Shown: positions 5,890 through 15,237 of the stretch, piece after piece
Position numbering within the stretch: position 1 is the stretch's first letter
Layout of the letters: every line of letters starts with the position of its first letter
The notes under the pieces: generated by a model
The model's input: only the letters and a program-made list of their open reading frames with translations
Told to the model about the DNA's origin: nothing
Databases searched by the model: none
From: a gamma proteobacterium symbiont of Bathyaustriella thionipta
GTDB lineage: Bacteria; Pseudomonadota; Gammaproteobacteria; Chromatiales; Chromatiaceae
Direction: 5' to 3'
Assembly (NCBI GenBank): GCA_025656895.1
Contig: JAHXHF010000237.1
Location: 1-20,372 of the forward strand
Length of the DNA stretch: 20,372 bases
Program-made: the position numbers and the translations under genes

Positions 5890-8244
5890 ATGGTGGAAGG
5901 AAAGGGCAGTTTTTCTTCAGGTTCCCGTCATATGCAGCGCAGGCTGTATCTGGGATTTGGCGCCTTGCTGATTCTGACCGCCTGCGTGGTGGCTGTGGGA
6001 TTATTCCGCATGTCGGCTATGGATAATGACTTACAGCATATCGTTGAGCGGGTAGAGCAGAAAACGGTCAATCTGCAAACCATGTTGAATGCGGTTCAGC
6101 AACGCCGCTACAGTCTGTTCATGATTTCCCTGATGGATGATCCTTTCGATATTGAGGAAGAATGGGAGCAGTATAATCAGGCCGCATCAGACTATCTGAG
6201 TGCGCGTGAACGTCTGCTGCAATCGGGACTGGATGTCACTGAAAAAACCCAGCTGCATCAACTGACCCTGGCCAATCAGCCCTTGCAGAATCGAACCCTG
6301 AGCATACTGCGGCAGCAGGGCTATGAAGCGGCGCGTGAGTTTTTGTTGCAGAAAGCGCGTCCCGGTCAGCAACAGGTACTGGACCATCTATATCAATTCT
6401 ATCAGCAGGTACGACTGAAAAGTGCGCAAACAGCGCATCAGATGCAGCGCACCAATGACCTGGTTTTCTGGATTACATTCTTTCTTGGAGCGACTGTTCT
6501 GCTATTGGGTGGTTTGATTGCCTGGATGGTGGCCGGCCGTACCCTGCTGCAAGCGAGCGAAGTGGAGTATCAGCAACGCCGCTTCAAAGCCCTTTTTGAT
6601 GGCAGTATGGATGCGGTTCTGTTGTGGAACAATATGCGCCTTAGTGAGTGCAATCCGGCGGCCATTGCTTTGTTTGGTCTGGACAGCGGGCGTGAAGCCG
6701 GTCTGCATCTGGATGCTATTTTGCCGGAACATCAGGAAGATGGCAGTTATAGTCGGGCCATGATCGGTGAACAGTTTCACCGCGCCAGTGAAGGAGAAAG
6801 TACGCGTTTTGAGTTTGATTTTAAACAGTGGAATAACCGGGTTTTACCCACAGAAGTAAGATTGAACCAGTTAATGCTGGATGGTCAGGCGATTCATCAG
6901 ATGGTAGTACGCGACATCAGTGAACGGCGTTCAGCGGAACAGCGTATTGATTATCTGGCCTACCACGATCATCTTACCGGCCTGCCGAATAAACCACTGC
7001 TGCTGGATCGTCTGACATTAACCATTCGTCAGGCAGCGCTGGTGAACAGCAAGGTTGCGGTTTTGAACATCAACCTGCGTGGCTTTCACCACATCAATGA
7101 GTCTTTGGGGCATGAATCCGGTGACAAGGTGCTGCTGGAAATCGCTACACGATTAAGTGATCTGTGCCGGGAAGAAGATACCCTGGCCAGACTGGGTGCA
7201 GATGAATTCATCTTCGTGCGCATGTTGGGTGAGCATATTGAGGTGGCAACACAACTGGCGCAAAACATTTCGACAGAACTGGCCAAACTGGTGGCACTGG
7301 ATAACCAGAATATGAAATTGGGCGCCAATATTGGTATTGCTCTGTTTCCGGATGACGGTCTGACCACCGTAGAGTTATTGAAAAATGCGGAAAGCGCCAT
7401 GCAACGCCTGCGAGAAAGCGGTGCCGGAGGCTACCAGTTGTTTACCGAAAGTATGAATGCCTATGCGTTACGGCGTATGAAGCTGCAAGCGGGTATTCAG
7501 CAGGGTATTGAACAGCAACAGTTTGAAGTGGTTTACCAGCCACAACAGAATATTAGCGATAAAAATTTGATAGGCATGGAGGCGCTGCTGCGCTGGAATC
7601 ATCCGCAGTACGGCACTTTACACCCGGATGAATTTATTCCACTGGTGGAAGATGCCGGCTTGATTGAGCACCTCGGGCGCTGGGTATTACAAAAAGCCTG
7701 CACCGATACCTGCCTGCTGGAAAAACAGGGTTTCAGACATTTGCGTGTTGCGGTTAATTTATCCTCTTTACAGTTTCGTGACACGGGCCTGGTGGAATTT
7801 ATTCGTCATACCTTGCGCGAAACAGGCTTGCCGGGTAGCTCTCTGGAACTGGAAATTACCGAGAGTACCGCCTTGTTCAGTGAAGACAAGGTACTGGATA
7901 TAATGAATGAACTGCGTGAGGACGGGGTAGGCTTTGCCATTGATGATTTTGGAACCGGCTACTCATCCCTGTCCTATCTTTACAAACTGCCGCTGGACAC
8001 ACTCAAGATTGATCGCGGCTTTGTTGAAGGTGTGGTGGATAACAGGGAACATGCCGCGCTGGTGGCTTCGGTCATTACGCTGGCACATAAACTGAATATG
8101 CTGGTGGTGGCGGAAGGCGTGGAAACTACTGCGCAACTGAATTTCCTGCGCAGTCAGGCCTGTGATATTGTACAAGGCTATTATTTGGGACGCCCCATGT
8201 CCCTGTCGGATTTTGAAGGCTATCTGAAGAGCTTTGCCGCTTAA
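5890..8244 (+). CDS. Membrane PAS-GGDEF-EAL protein, probable c-di-GMP phosphodiesterase
   Basis: This 784-residue inner-membrane sensor has a transmembrane helix (about 20-41), a periplasmic helical region rich in Gln (42-189), a second helix (190-214), a PAS domain (about 230-347), a GGDEF domain (about 355-520) and an EAL domain (about 530-780). The EAL domain keeps its key motifs: EAL at 564-566, VNLSS with Asn623, EITES, DDFGTG at 685-690, KIDR, AEGVE and QGYYLGRP, so c-di-GMP hydrolysis is likely. The GGDEF motif is GADEF (436-440) and the metal-site Asp is replaced (NIN at 393-395), so cyclase activity is doubtful and the domain may only bind GTP. The start ATG 5890 has a strong ribosome binding site 6 nt upstream. 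mrcB follows after 41 nt. Confidence 0.93.
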   Translation: MVEGKGSFSSGSRHMQRRLYLGFGALLILTACVVAVGLFRMSAMDNDLQHIVERVEQKTVNLQTMLNAVQQRRYSLFMISLMDDPFDIEEEWEQYNQAASDYLSARERLLQSGLDVTEKTQLHQLTLANQPLQNRTLSILRQQGYEAAREFLLQKARPGQQQVLDHLYQFYQQVRLKSAQTAHQMQRTNDLVFWITFFLGATVLLLGGLIAWMVAGRTLLQASEVEYQQRRFKALFDGSMDAVLLWNNMRLSECNPAAIALFGLDSGREAGLHLDAILPEHQEDGSYSRAMIGEQFHRASEGESTRFEFDFKQWNNRVLPTEVRLNQLMLDGQAIHQMVVRDISERRSAEQRIDYLAYHDHLTGLPNKPLLLDRLTLTIRQAALVNSKVAVLNINLRGFHHINESLGHESGDKVLLEIATRLSDLCREEDTLARLGADEFIFVRMLGEHIEVATQLAQNISTELAKLVALDNQNMKLGANIGIALFPDDGLTTVELLKNAESAMQRLRESGAGGYQLFTESMNAYALRRMKLQAGIQQGIEQQQFEVVYQPQQNISDKNLIGMEALLRWNHPQYGTLHPDEFIPLVEDAGLIEHLGRWVLQKACTDTCLLEKQGFRHLRVAVNLSSLQFRDTGLVEFIRHTLRETGLPGSSLELEITESTALFSEDKVLDIMNELREDGVGFAIDDFGTGYSSLSYLYKLPLDTLKIDRGFVEGVVDNREHAALVASVITLAHKLNMLVVAEGVETTAQLNFLRSQACDIVQGYYLGRPMSLSDFEGYLKSFAA

Positions 8245-8285
8245 AAAATCTGTTTCCCGTCCTCTGACCGATATTTCTGATTGCC

Positions 8286-10715
8286 ATGCCACCGCGAAAG
8301 AAAACCAGCAAGAAAAAAACTGTGCGTAACCGCAGCAAAAAGAAAACACAGAAAAAATCTGCCGGAAAAAAAAGGCCGACAAAAAAAGCCGCTAAAAAAC
8401 GCGCGTCAACAAGGCAGAAAAAATCTGCCGGAAAACCGCTGCGCAAGCTGCTGGCCTGGGGGTTTGTTATTGGCCTGATGTTGTTTTCAGGCTATCTGTT
8501 TTATCTGAACCGGATTGTTACCGAAAAATTTGCGGGTAAACGCTGGGCTTTACCCGCGCGGGTCTATGGGCGGCCTCTGGAAATATTTCCCGGAGCGGAT
8601 CTGGATATTGCGCAACTGCGTGCCGAGCTGCAGCGTTTGTCTTATGTGGCGGTCAAATATCCGGCCAAAAGTGGCACATTCAGTTATTACAAAGGCCGTT
8701 TTCTGATTCATACCCGCCGTTTTGATTTTTGGGACGGAGCGCAGGAACCCATGAATCTGGAAGTGCGTATCTCATCCGGGCGGGTGGCTTCACTGAAAAA
8801 CAGCCGGGATGATTCTGATGTAAGCATCATTCGTCTGCAAGCGCCTTTAATTGGTCGTATCTATCCCAGCCATCATGAAGACCGGCTGCTATTGCAGTAT
8901 AAAGATTTGCCGGAATTATTACGTGAAGGTCTGATTAAAGTCGAAGATCAGCGTTTTCGCCAGCATCATGGTGTGGATCCCAAAGGTATTGCACGCGCTT
9001 TATGGAGTGACTTGCGAGCCGGTCAGATGGTGCAGGGCGGCAGTACCCTGACGCAACAACTGGTGAAGAATTTTTATCTCACACCGGAACGCTCATTAAA
9101 ACGTAAAATCAATGAAGCCCTGATGGCTTTGCTGCTTGAATATCATTATTCAAAAAACGATATTCTGGAAGCCTACGCCAATGAAATTTATCTGGGGCAA
9201 CAGGGCAAGCGCGCCATTCACGGCTTTGCTCTGGGCAGTGAATATTATTTCGGCAAGCCTTTATCCGGCTTGGGTACACATCAGATTGCATTGCTTATCG
9301 GCCTGGTAAAAGGGCCCTCTTATTTCAACCCGGCCAGACATAAAGAGCGCGCACTCAAACGGCGCAATCTGGTTATTGATGAGTTTCTGGAAGCCGGGCT
9401 GCTTACTCAACAACAGGCTGCAAAAGCAAAAAAACGCGGTCTGGATCTGAATATGCGCAGTCACAGAAAACAGCATGCCGTGAGCGCTTTTATGGCTTTG
9501 TTAAGACGCCAGTTGCAGCGTGATTACAGCCCGCAGGATTTATCTTCGGAAGGATTGCGTATTTTCACCACCCTGGATCCCTGGGTACAGGAACAGACGG
9601 AGCAGTCGGTCAGCAGCAAACTGGCACAACTGGAACGTCAACGCAAATTGAAAAAAAATTCGCTACAGGCAGCGGCTGTTGTGCTATCCAGAGATAATGC
9701 TGAAGTACTGGCAGTGGTGGGTGACCGAAATCCCGAGGTAGCCGGTTTTAATCGCGCACTGGATGCGGTTCGACCGGTCGGTTCTCTGGTGAAACCTTTT
9801 GTCTATCTGGAAGCGCTCACTCATTCTGCCGATTACACGCTGGCCACTTTGCTGGAAGACAAGGCAGTACGCATCAAGGGCGCGAACGGAAAAATCTGGC
9901 AGCCACGAAATTATGGCCGCAAGGCGCATGGCTGGGTGATGTTGCATACGGCTTTGGAGCATTCTTATAATCTGGCTACGGTGCATTTGGGTATGGCCAT
10001 CGGTTTGCCGGCCGTAGTACAACGTTTGCGTGATTTTGGCGTACAGCGTCCAATGAGCGAGACGCCCGCCCTGTTACTCGGCAGTCTGGATTTGTCACCA
10101 CTGGAAGTGGCGCAAATGTATCAGGCTCTGGCGGCGGAAGGCTATCGTTCACCCTTGCGTGCCATTACCGAAGTAATGTCCAGTGATGGCAAGCCTTTGC
10201 AGCGCTACTCGCTGACGGTGCAGAAAGCGGCTCCGGCAGGCAGCATTTATCTGGTCAACCGGATGCTGCAAGGGGTGGTCAGCCAGGGAACCGGGCGTTC
10301 ATTAAGCCGTTTACTGGATACCGGTGCGTATAAGCCCGCCGGTAAAACAGGTACTACCAATAAACTGCGAGACAGCTGGTTTGCCGGCTTCACGGGTGCC
10401 CGGGTAGGGGTTGTGTGGGTGGGCAAAGACGATAACAGTCCGACCGGATTAACCGGCAGTAGCGGCGCCATGCAGGTCTGGGGTGATATGATGCAGCGCA
10501 TCAAGCTGTTGCCGCTGGCACTGACGCCCCCCGAGGGTATTCATTTTGTGTGGATAGACCGGAGTACCGGTTTGTTATCGGCCGAGCATTGCGAAAATGC
10601 GCAATTAATGCCGTTTATTCGTGGCTCTGAGCCGAAAACAAGCGCATCCTGCGCCGAACAGGAAACAACAGAGACAGCCACGAAAGGATTTATGGAGGAA
10701 GTGTTCGAATGGTAA
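8286..10715 (+). CDS. mrcB: Penicillin-binding protein 1B, bifunctional peptidoglycan synthase
   Basis: This class A PBP polymerises lipid II and cross-links peptidoglycan in the periplasm. Its 809 residues are close to the E. coli length (~844). The order is a Lys/Arg-rich cytoplasmic tail (25 of the first 50 residues basic), one membrane anchor (55-74), a UB2H domain (about 95-195), a GT51 transglycosylase domain (VEDQRF with Glu220, GGSTLTQQLVKN, RKINEALMALLLE, ILEAYANEIYLGQ) and a transpeptidase domain with SLVK (Ser500, Lys503), SYN (560-562) and KTGTT (687-691). All catalytic motifs are intact. The UB2H domain is the docking site for LpoB in E. coli. The ribosome binding site is weak. 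The stop overlaps the next gene, a TPR lipoprotein, by 7 nt. Confidence 0.96.
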   Translation: MPPRKKTSKKKTVRNRSKKKTQKKSAGKKRPTKKAAKKRASTRQKKSAGKPLRKLLAWGFVIGLMLFSGYLFYLNRIVTEKFAGKRWALPARVYGRPLEIFPGADLDIAQLRAELQRLSYVAVKYPAKSGTFSYYKGRFLIHTRRFDFWDGAQEPMNLEVRISSGRVASLKNSRDDSDVSIIRLQAPLIGRIYPSHHEDRLLLQYKDLPELLREGLIKVEDQRFRQHHGVDPKGIARALWSDLRAGQMVQGGSTLTQQLVKNFYLTPERSLKRKINEALMALLLEYHYSKNDILEAYANEIYLGQQGKRAIHGFALGSEYYFGKPLSGLGTHQIALLIGLVKGPSYFNPARHKERALKRRNLVIDEFLEAGLLTQQQAAKAKKRGLDLNMRSHRKQHAVSAFMALLRRQLQRDYSPQDLSSEGLRIFTTLDPWVQEQTEQSVSSKLAQLERQRKLKKNSLQAAAVVLSRDNAEVLAVVGDRNPEVAGFNRALDAVRPVGSLVKPFVYLEALTHSADYTLATLLEDKAVRIKGANGKIWQPRNYGRKAHGWVMLHTALEHSYNLATVHLGMAIGLPAVVQRLRDFGVQRPMSETPALLLGSLDLSPLEVAQMYQALAAEGYRSPLRAITEVMSSDGKPLQRYSLTVQKAAPAGSIYLVNRMLQGVVSQGTGRSLSRLLDTGAYKPAGKTGTTNKLRDSWFAGFTGARVGVVWVGKDDNSPTGLTGSSGAMQVWGDMMQRIKLLPLALTPPEGIHFVWIDRSTGLLSAEHCENAQLMPFIRGSEPKTSASCAEQETTETATKGFMEEVFEW
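8349..8435 (+). repeat. Direct repeat pair inside the basic tail of mrcB
   Basis: A perfect 21-nt direct repeat lies at 8349-8369 and 8415-8435, beginning CAGAAAAAATCTGCCGG. The copies are 66 nt (22 codons) apart and in frame, so the protein repeats QKKSAGK. It suggests a past in-frame duplication in the Lys-rich cytoplasmic tail. Confidence 0.8.
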
Positions 10716-11332
10716 CAAGATTGATCATGCTGCTATTGATTTCAAGCTTGCTGGGTGCCTGCGGTCGTATGGGGCAACGCCCCGGAGAGCCGGCTCCCAT
10801 TATTGACAGGCATCAGCCTTCATCATCAACAGCACAGACGGCTGCAAAGACAGCATCTCCAACCACTACGGCCGTGACTGAGCACAGGATGGTTAGTGAA
10901 GAAATTAAAAATGTGGCACCCGCACAGCAGCGGGTTGCCTATGCGCCGCCCCCTGAAGCTGAAATAAAAACACAGCTGGCTACAGCAGAACAGCCGCAAA
11001 GTCATACTCAACAGGCGGTTTTGTCTTTGCAGGCAAAATCGGAAGAGCAGGCTCGCAGCGGCAATATAAGCGGTGCTGTTTCAACCCTGGAACGGGCTTT
11101 GCGTATCGAACCCAAAAACGCACGCTTGTGGAATCGGCTGGCACATTTGCGCCTGGAACAGGGGCAGTTTCAGCAGGCCGGTGATTTAGCCGGAAAATCC
11201 AATGCGCTGGCGCAAAATGACAGTAACCTGAAACGGGATAACTGGTTACTGATTTCATTGGCCAGACGCAATAGTGGCGATCAGGCTGGTGCGGACAAGG
11301 CCGAGAAACAGGCCAGACAGTACGAACATTAA
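10709..11332 (+). CDS. TPR outer-membrane lipoprotein, candidate LpoP-like PBP1b activator
   Basis: The 207-residue product has a lipoprotein signal peptide with lipobox LGAC (Cys18) and no Asp at +2, fitting outer-membrane sorting. A low-complexity Ser/Thr/Ala/Gln linker (about 35-100) could span the periplasm. The C-terminal half contains about two tetratricopeptide repeats (SGNISGAVSTLERALRIEP; LWNRLAHLRLEQGQFQQAG). The ATG overlaps the mrcB stop by 7 nt, and a GGAGG box lies at 10694-10698. LpoP of Pseudomonas is a TPR lipoprotein that activates PBP1b, and this architecture and position fit that role, although I cannot confirm homology. It is the last gene before a convergent operon. Confidence 0.85.
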   Translation: MVTRLIMLLLISSLLGACGRMGQRPGEPAPIIDRHQPSSSTAQTAAKTASPTTTAVTEHRMVSEEIKNVAPAQQRVAYAPPPEAEIKTQLATAEQPQSHTQQAVLSLQAKSEEQARSGNISGAVSTLERALRIEPKNARLWNRLAHLRLEQGQFQQAGDLAGKSNALAQNDSNLKRDNWLLISLARRNSGDQAGADKAEKQARQYEH

Positions 11333-11360
11333 TGAGCGATTCGGGCCGTTACCTGCTCAT
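11331..11360. terminator. Stem-loop between convergent operons
   Basis: AATGAGC (11331-11337) pairs with GCTCATT (11354-11360) around a 16-nt loop. It overlaps the lipoprotein stop codon and sits in the only gap between two convergent operons. Neither strand has a U-run after the stem, so it is not a classical intrinsic terminator. It may protect 3' ends or act with Rho. Confidence 0.3.
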
Positions 11361-11388
11361 TATGCTGCGAACCGGGTAGCCTTTCTGT

Positions 11389-13191
11389 TCAGTGGCCGGA
11401 ATACAGTTCTTCCACCAAATCCGCGTATTGGTCGATAACACGCTGGCGGCGCAGTTTCAGTGTGGGCGTGAGCAGGCCATTTTCAATGCACCAGGCGCTA
11501 TCGCAGATGCGCACAGAGCGGATTTGCGCGTAGCCGGGGAAGGCGTGCAGTTGTGTGGCAATACGTTTTGTTATCAGCTCCAGCAGGGCTTCATTATTGC
11601 CGCTGTTTAAGCCGGTTTCAGCCAGCAGTTCTTTTTCGGCGACCGGGTTCAGTACAATCAGAGCCGCCAGATAGGGCTTGTTGTCTCCAATGACCAGCGC
11701 CTGTTCAAACAGAGCATCCAGTTCAATCGCGCCTTCCATATCGGTGGGAGGTACTTTTTCACCGTTGGACAGCACCAGTATATCTTTCAGACGGCCGGTA
11801 ATATAAACGTGTCCCTGTTGATCAAGTCGGGCTTTGTCGCCGGTATGCAGCCAGCCATCTTCATCGATGATTTCCGCAGTGGCTTCAGGACGGTTCCAGT
11901 AGCCCAGCATAACGCTTTTACTGCGTGTCAGCAGTTCGTCATGATCACCAATACGGATTTCTATACCCTGTAAGGGCAGGCCGACACTGGCGGGTATGTT
12001 GTCTTCTTCACGGTTGGCCGTGACGATGGGGCTGGTTTCGGTCAGACCATAGCCCTGAGTGACCGGAATACCCATGGCCAGAAAGGTTTTGGCCACTTCA
12101 CGGGACAAGGGTGCGCCACCGCATACCGACATGTGCATGCGACCGCCCATTTTCTCACGAATCTTGGCTCCCACCAGTTTATCCAGTAACGGATACAGCA
12201 GCAGGCGGGGACTCCAGGCGGCACGTCCCTGGCGGTGTTCAAAGGCATGCCAGCCGACTTCCACCGCCAGTGTGAACAGCTTCTGGCGAATAGCCGGCGC
12301 GTGTTGCAGGGTGTCTTTTATTTTGCCGTAAACACGCTCGTAAATACGCTGCACAGAAACCAGCATGGTGGGCTTATGGGTTTGCAGGTCTTCCGCCAGT
12401 TGCGGAATGGAACGCGCGTACACGGTGGAAGCGCCGGTGGCAACCATCACGTAATAGCCGACTGTACGTTCCAGCGTGTGCGACAGGGGCAGGAAGGATA
12501 GAAACACGTCATCCGGGTAAACGCTCAGGTCTTTCAATCCCTGGGTGACGTTATACAGAATATTCGTGTGGCTCAGGCACACGCCTTTGGAACGGCCGGT
12601 GGTGCCGGAGGTGTAAACAATGGTGGCCAGATCATCCGGGTCGGCCGGGTGCAGTGGAATATCATCCGCTTCATCGGGTAGCCAGGCTGACAGTTGTTTG
12701 ATGGTGGGTTCCAGGCCCATGGCATCCGGTTTTTCCAGGCACAGGATGCGTTTTATGCCGGCCAGTTGATCCTGGATTTCCTGCAGAGCGTGCCATTGTT
12801 CGTTGTCGCCAATAAGAAATAACTTTACCCCGGCATCCTGCAGGATATAGCCGATATTTTCTGCCCGATCATTGGTGTAAACGGGTACCACCACCAGCCC
12901 CAGTGAATGCGCGGCCTGATCAAACAGCACCCATTCAACCGAGTTTTTTAGCATGATGGCGATACGGTCACCGTGGCGCAAGCCTTCGCGGTGCATACCA
13001 CTGCGCCACAGCGCTACCGCATTCGACAGTTGTCGCCAGCTTTTGTGTTCCCATTGTCCGCTTTGCGCATTGAACTGGCTTAAGGCACGTTTGTCCGGGC
13101 TGCGGCGTACCCGTTCGTTGAATTGTTCAGCGAAAGTGCGTCCATGCTGCAGGTCGATAATATCGGTTTGTCGGTTTGCGTGTCTGCTCAT
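11389..13191 (-). CDS. Long-chain acyl-CoA synthetase (AMP-forming), FadD15-like
   Basis: The 600-residue enzyme activates fatty acids to acyl-CoA with ATP and CoA, the entry step of beta-oxidation. The ANL-superfamily motifs are complete: the P-loop YTSGTTGRSKG (193-203), the YGLTETSP adenine-binding motif, GYWNRPEATAE, GWLHTGD (ATP-binding Asp) and the hinge GRLKDILVLSNGEKVPP, followed by the C-terminal domain. The GRLKDILVLSNGE form and the length fit the long-chain group related to bacterial FadD15 and eukaryotic ACSL rather than E. coli FadD (561 residues). There is no signal peptide, so it is cytosolic or peripheral. It is the last gene of the operon, starting 4 nt after the hydratase/dehydrogenase stop. 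The exact chain length is not predictable. Confidence 0.92.
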   Translation of the reverse strand: MSRHANRQTDIIDLQHGRTFAEQFNERVRRSPDKRALSQFNAQSGQWEHKSWRQLSNAVALWRSGMHREGLRHGDRIAIMLKNSVEWVLFDQAAHSLGLVVVPVYTNDRAENIGYILQDAGVKLFLIGDNEQWHALQEIQDQLAGIKRILCLEKPDAMGLEPTIKQLSAWLPDEADDIPLHPADPDDLATIVYTSGTTGRSKGVCLSHTNILYNVTQGLKDLSVYPDDVFLSFLPLSHTLERTVGYYVMVATGASTVYARSIPQLAEDLQTHKPTMLVSVQRIYERVYGKIKDTLQHAPAIRQKLFTLAVEVGWHAFEHRQGRAAWSPRLLLYPLLDKLVGAKIREKMGGRMHMSVCGGAPLSREVAKTFLAMGIPVTQGYGLTETSPIVTANREEDNIPASVGLPLQGIEIRIGDHDELLTRSKSVMLGYWNRPEATAEIIDEDGWLHTGDKARLDQQGHVYITGRLKDILVLSNGEKVPPTDMEGAIELDALFEQALVIGDNKPYLAALIVLNPVAEKELLAETGLNSGNNEALLELITKRIATQLHAFPGYAQIRSVRICDSAWCIENGLLTPTLKLRRQRVIDQYADLVEELYSGH

Positions 13192-13195
13192 AAGA

Positions 13196-15232
13196 TTAGC
13201 TCAGGGCATTCCAGCCCTTGTCGGTTGTGAATTGTTCGCCATGTTGCTGTTGCAGGTTTTCCAGCTTATGCTGCATATCACTGACCCCCTGGGATTTGAT
13301 GTAGTGCATGGGGCCGCCCCGGAAGGGTGCGAAACCGGTACCAAAGATAATGCCGGCATCCAGCAGGTCGGCATCTTCCACGACCGATTCTCGCAGGCAG
13401 GCAACGCATTCATTGAACATGCGAAATACCAGTCTTTCAGCAATATCAAGCGGTGGCGTATAGTCTTTATCAATAGCTTCTTTTTGTGCTTTGCCTTTTT
13501 CCCAACGATAAAACCCATGTCCGCTTTTTTTGCCCAGTTGTTTGAATTGTACTTTCTTCTGCAAATTTTCAGGTACTTCAATCGCCAGAAAGCCGGACAG
13601 CTTTTCAGCCACTGACAGGCAAATATCCAGCCCCACCACATCCGACAGTTCAACTGGCCCCATGGGCATGCCGAACTGTAATGCGGCTTCATCAATGGCT
13701 GCAGCGGGGACACCTTCATCCAGCAGGTTGACTGCTTCCAGCAGATAAGGCATGAGTATGCGGTTGACCAGAAAACCGGGGCTGCTGCGCACCGGCAGAG
13801 GTAACTTGCCGATGTCTTTGGCGAAGCGGGCGGCTTTCTGTGCGGCATCAGCATCGGTCTGCTCACTGCTGACAATTTCTACCAGCAGCATTTGCGCAAC
13901 CGGATTAAAGAAATGCAGCCCCACCAGACGTTGCGGGTTTTGCAGGTTTTCAGCAATTTGCTGTAAAGGAATACTGGAAGTATTGCTGGCCAGCAAAGCA
14001 TCGGCGGGTGCCTGTTTTTCAATCTCGGCAAACAATTTTTGTTTGACTTTCAGGTCTTCAAAAATGGCTTCGATCACCACATCGGCGCGCTTCAGGCCGT
14101 GGCCTTCAACATCCGGCATCAATCGGTCCATTGCGGCTTGAATGAGGCGTGGTTTTTTCAGTTTTCTTTTGAACAGGGTGTGTGCCCGTTTAACCGCCGC
14201 GCCCAGTTGCCGGGCGGTTTGATCCTGCAGACTGACGCGGTAGCCTTTGAAGGCACACCAGGCGGCAATATCGCCGCCCATGATGCCGCCACCGATGACG
14301 TGCACATGCTGTGCCTTGAAATCACTTTGCTTGCCTTGCGCCTTGAGACGTTCCTGTAACTGAAATACACGCACCAGATTTTGTGCGGTGCGGCCCATGA
14401 TGAGATCGGCCACCTGTTTCACTTCGTTGTTGTACATCTCTCGCGGGTGGCTGGCGTGGTGTTGCCAGTGAGCCAGTAATGCGTAAGGCGCGGGGTAATG
14501 TTCCGGGCGGGCTTTTTTGGCCACCTGCCTGCGCAGATACCAGGCCAGAGCAGGGCGCAGGGGTGCACTGTTGGCCAGCTGATCCAGCCAGCCGGGTTTT
14601 TGTTGTGGCGGTTGTTTGTGGATGATATAGCGAGCGGCGGCTTTCAGTTGTCTTTGTGGTACCGCCAGATCAACCAGTTTCATGTGTTGGGCGGCACGAC
14701 CACTGACAGTACGGCCACTGAGCATTAAATCCAGTGCCTTGATAGGCCCTATGCGGCGAACACTGCGAACCGAACCGCCAAAACCGGGAAAGATACCCAG
14801 ACGAACTTCAGGAAAGCCAAGGCGGGTGCCATCATCATTGCGGGCGATGCGGTATTTGCACGCCAGAGACAGTTCCAGCCCGCCACCCAGACAAAAGCCA
14901 TGAATCAGTGCGACTGTGGGGAATCCCAGCGATTCCAGCCGGAAAAACAGCTTGTGTACTCTTGACAAGGCCTGTTCGGCCTGCTCGCGGCTTTCTATTT
15001 GTGCGAATGAATGAACATCTGCGCCCACAATAAAGCCACTGGCTTTATCGGATAAAATGACCAGGCCGCGCGGGTGTTTTTGTACCACCTCTTTGAGTTT
15101 AACTTGCAGTTCATCCAGCGCGTCCCATTTGAGTACATTGGTGGCGCTGCCGGGGGTATCGAAATGCAGCCAGACGATGTTGTCATCATAGGTTTCCAGT
15201 CGCCAGTATTCGTTTGTGGTTATCTCGTTCAT
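13196..15232 (-). CDS. fadJ: Enoyl-CoA hydratase / 3-hydroxyacyl-CoA dehydrogenase, FadJ/FadB type
   Basis: This bifunctional enzyme hydrates trans-2-enoyl-CoA and then oxidises L-3-hydroxyacyl-CoA with NAD. Residues 1-190 form a crotonase domain with CLGGGLEL (Glu120) and GFPEVRLGIFPGFGG (Glu142), the two catalytic glutamates. Residues 308-490 form the NAD-binding dehydrogenase domain with VIGGGIMGG (312-320), ASNTSS and GLHFFNPV (His440, with Glu452). The two C-terminal dehydrogenase domains follow. At 678 residues it is slightly shorter than FadJ/FadB (~715). I chose ATG 15232, since the frame from 15286 would run through the thiolase stop and an AAGG box precedes 15232. The thiolase is immediately upstream (5-nt gap), as in fadIJ, so the two probably form a complex. 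Confidence 0.92.
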   Translation of the reverse strand: MNEITTNEYWRLETYDDNIVWLHFDTPGSATNVLKWDALDELQVKLKEVVQKHPRGLVILSDKASGFIVGADVHSFAQIESREQAEQALSRVHKLFFRLESLGFPTVALIHGFCLGGGLELSLACKYRIARNDDGTRLGFPEVRLGIFPGFGGSVRSVRRIGPIKALDLMLSGRTVSGRAAQHMKLVDLAVPQRQLKAAARYIIHKQPPQQKPGWLDQLANSAPLRPALAWYLRRQVAKKARPEHYPAPYALLAHWQHHASHPREMYNNEVKQVADLIMGRTAQNLVRVFQLQERLKAQGKQSDFKAQHVHVIGGGIMGGDIAAWCAFKGYRVSLQDQTARQLGAAVKRAHTLFKRKLKKPRLIQAAMDRLMPDVEGHGLKRADVVIEAIFEDLKVKQKLFAEIEKQAPADALLASNTSSIPLQQIAENLQNPQRLVGLHFFNPVAQMLLVEIVSSEQTDADAAQKAARFAKDIGKLPLPVRSSPGFLVNRILMPYLLEAVNLLDEGVPAAAIDEAALQFGMPMGPVELSDVVGLDICLSVAEKLSGFLAIEVPENLQKKVQFKQLGKKSGHGFYRWEKGKAQKEAIDKDYTPPLDIAERLVFRMFNECVACLRESVVEDADLLDAGIIFGTGFAPFRGGPMHYIKSQGVSDMQHKLENLQQQHGEQFTTDKGWNALS

Positions 15233-15237
15233 AAGCC

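Noticed and set aside
12953..13615. 220-codon plus-strand open frame across the ligase/dehydrogenase junction
   Set aside because: It is antisense to two genes with complete catalytic motifs and has no domain or ribosome binding site of its own.
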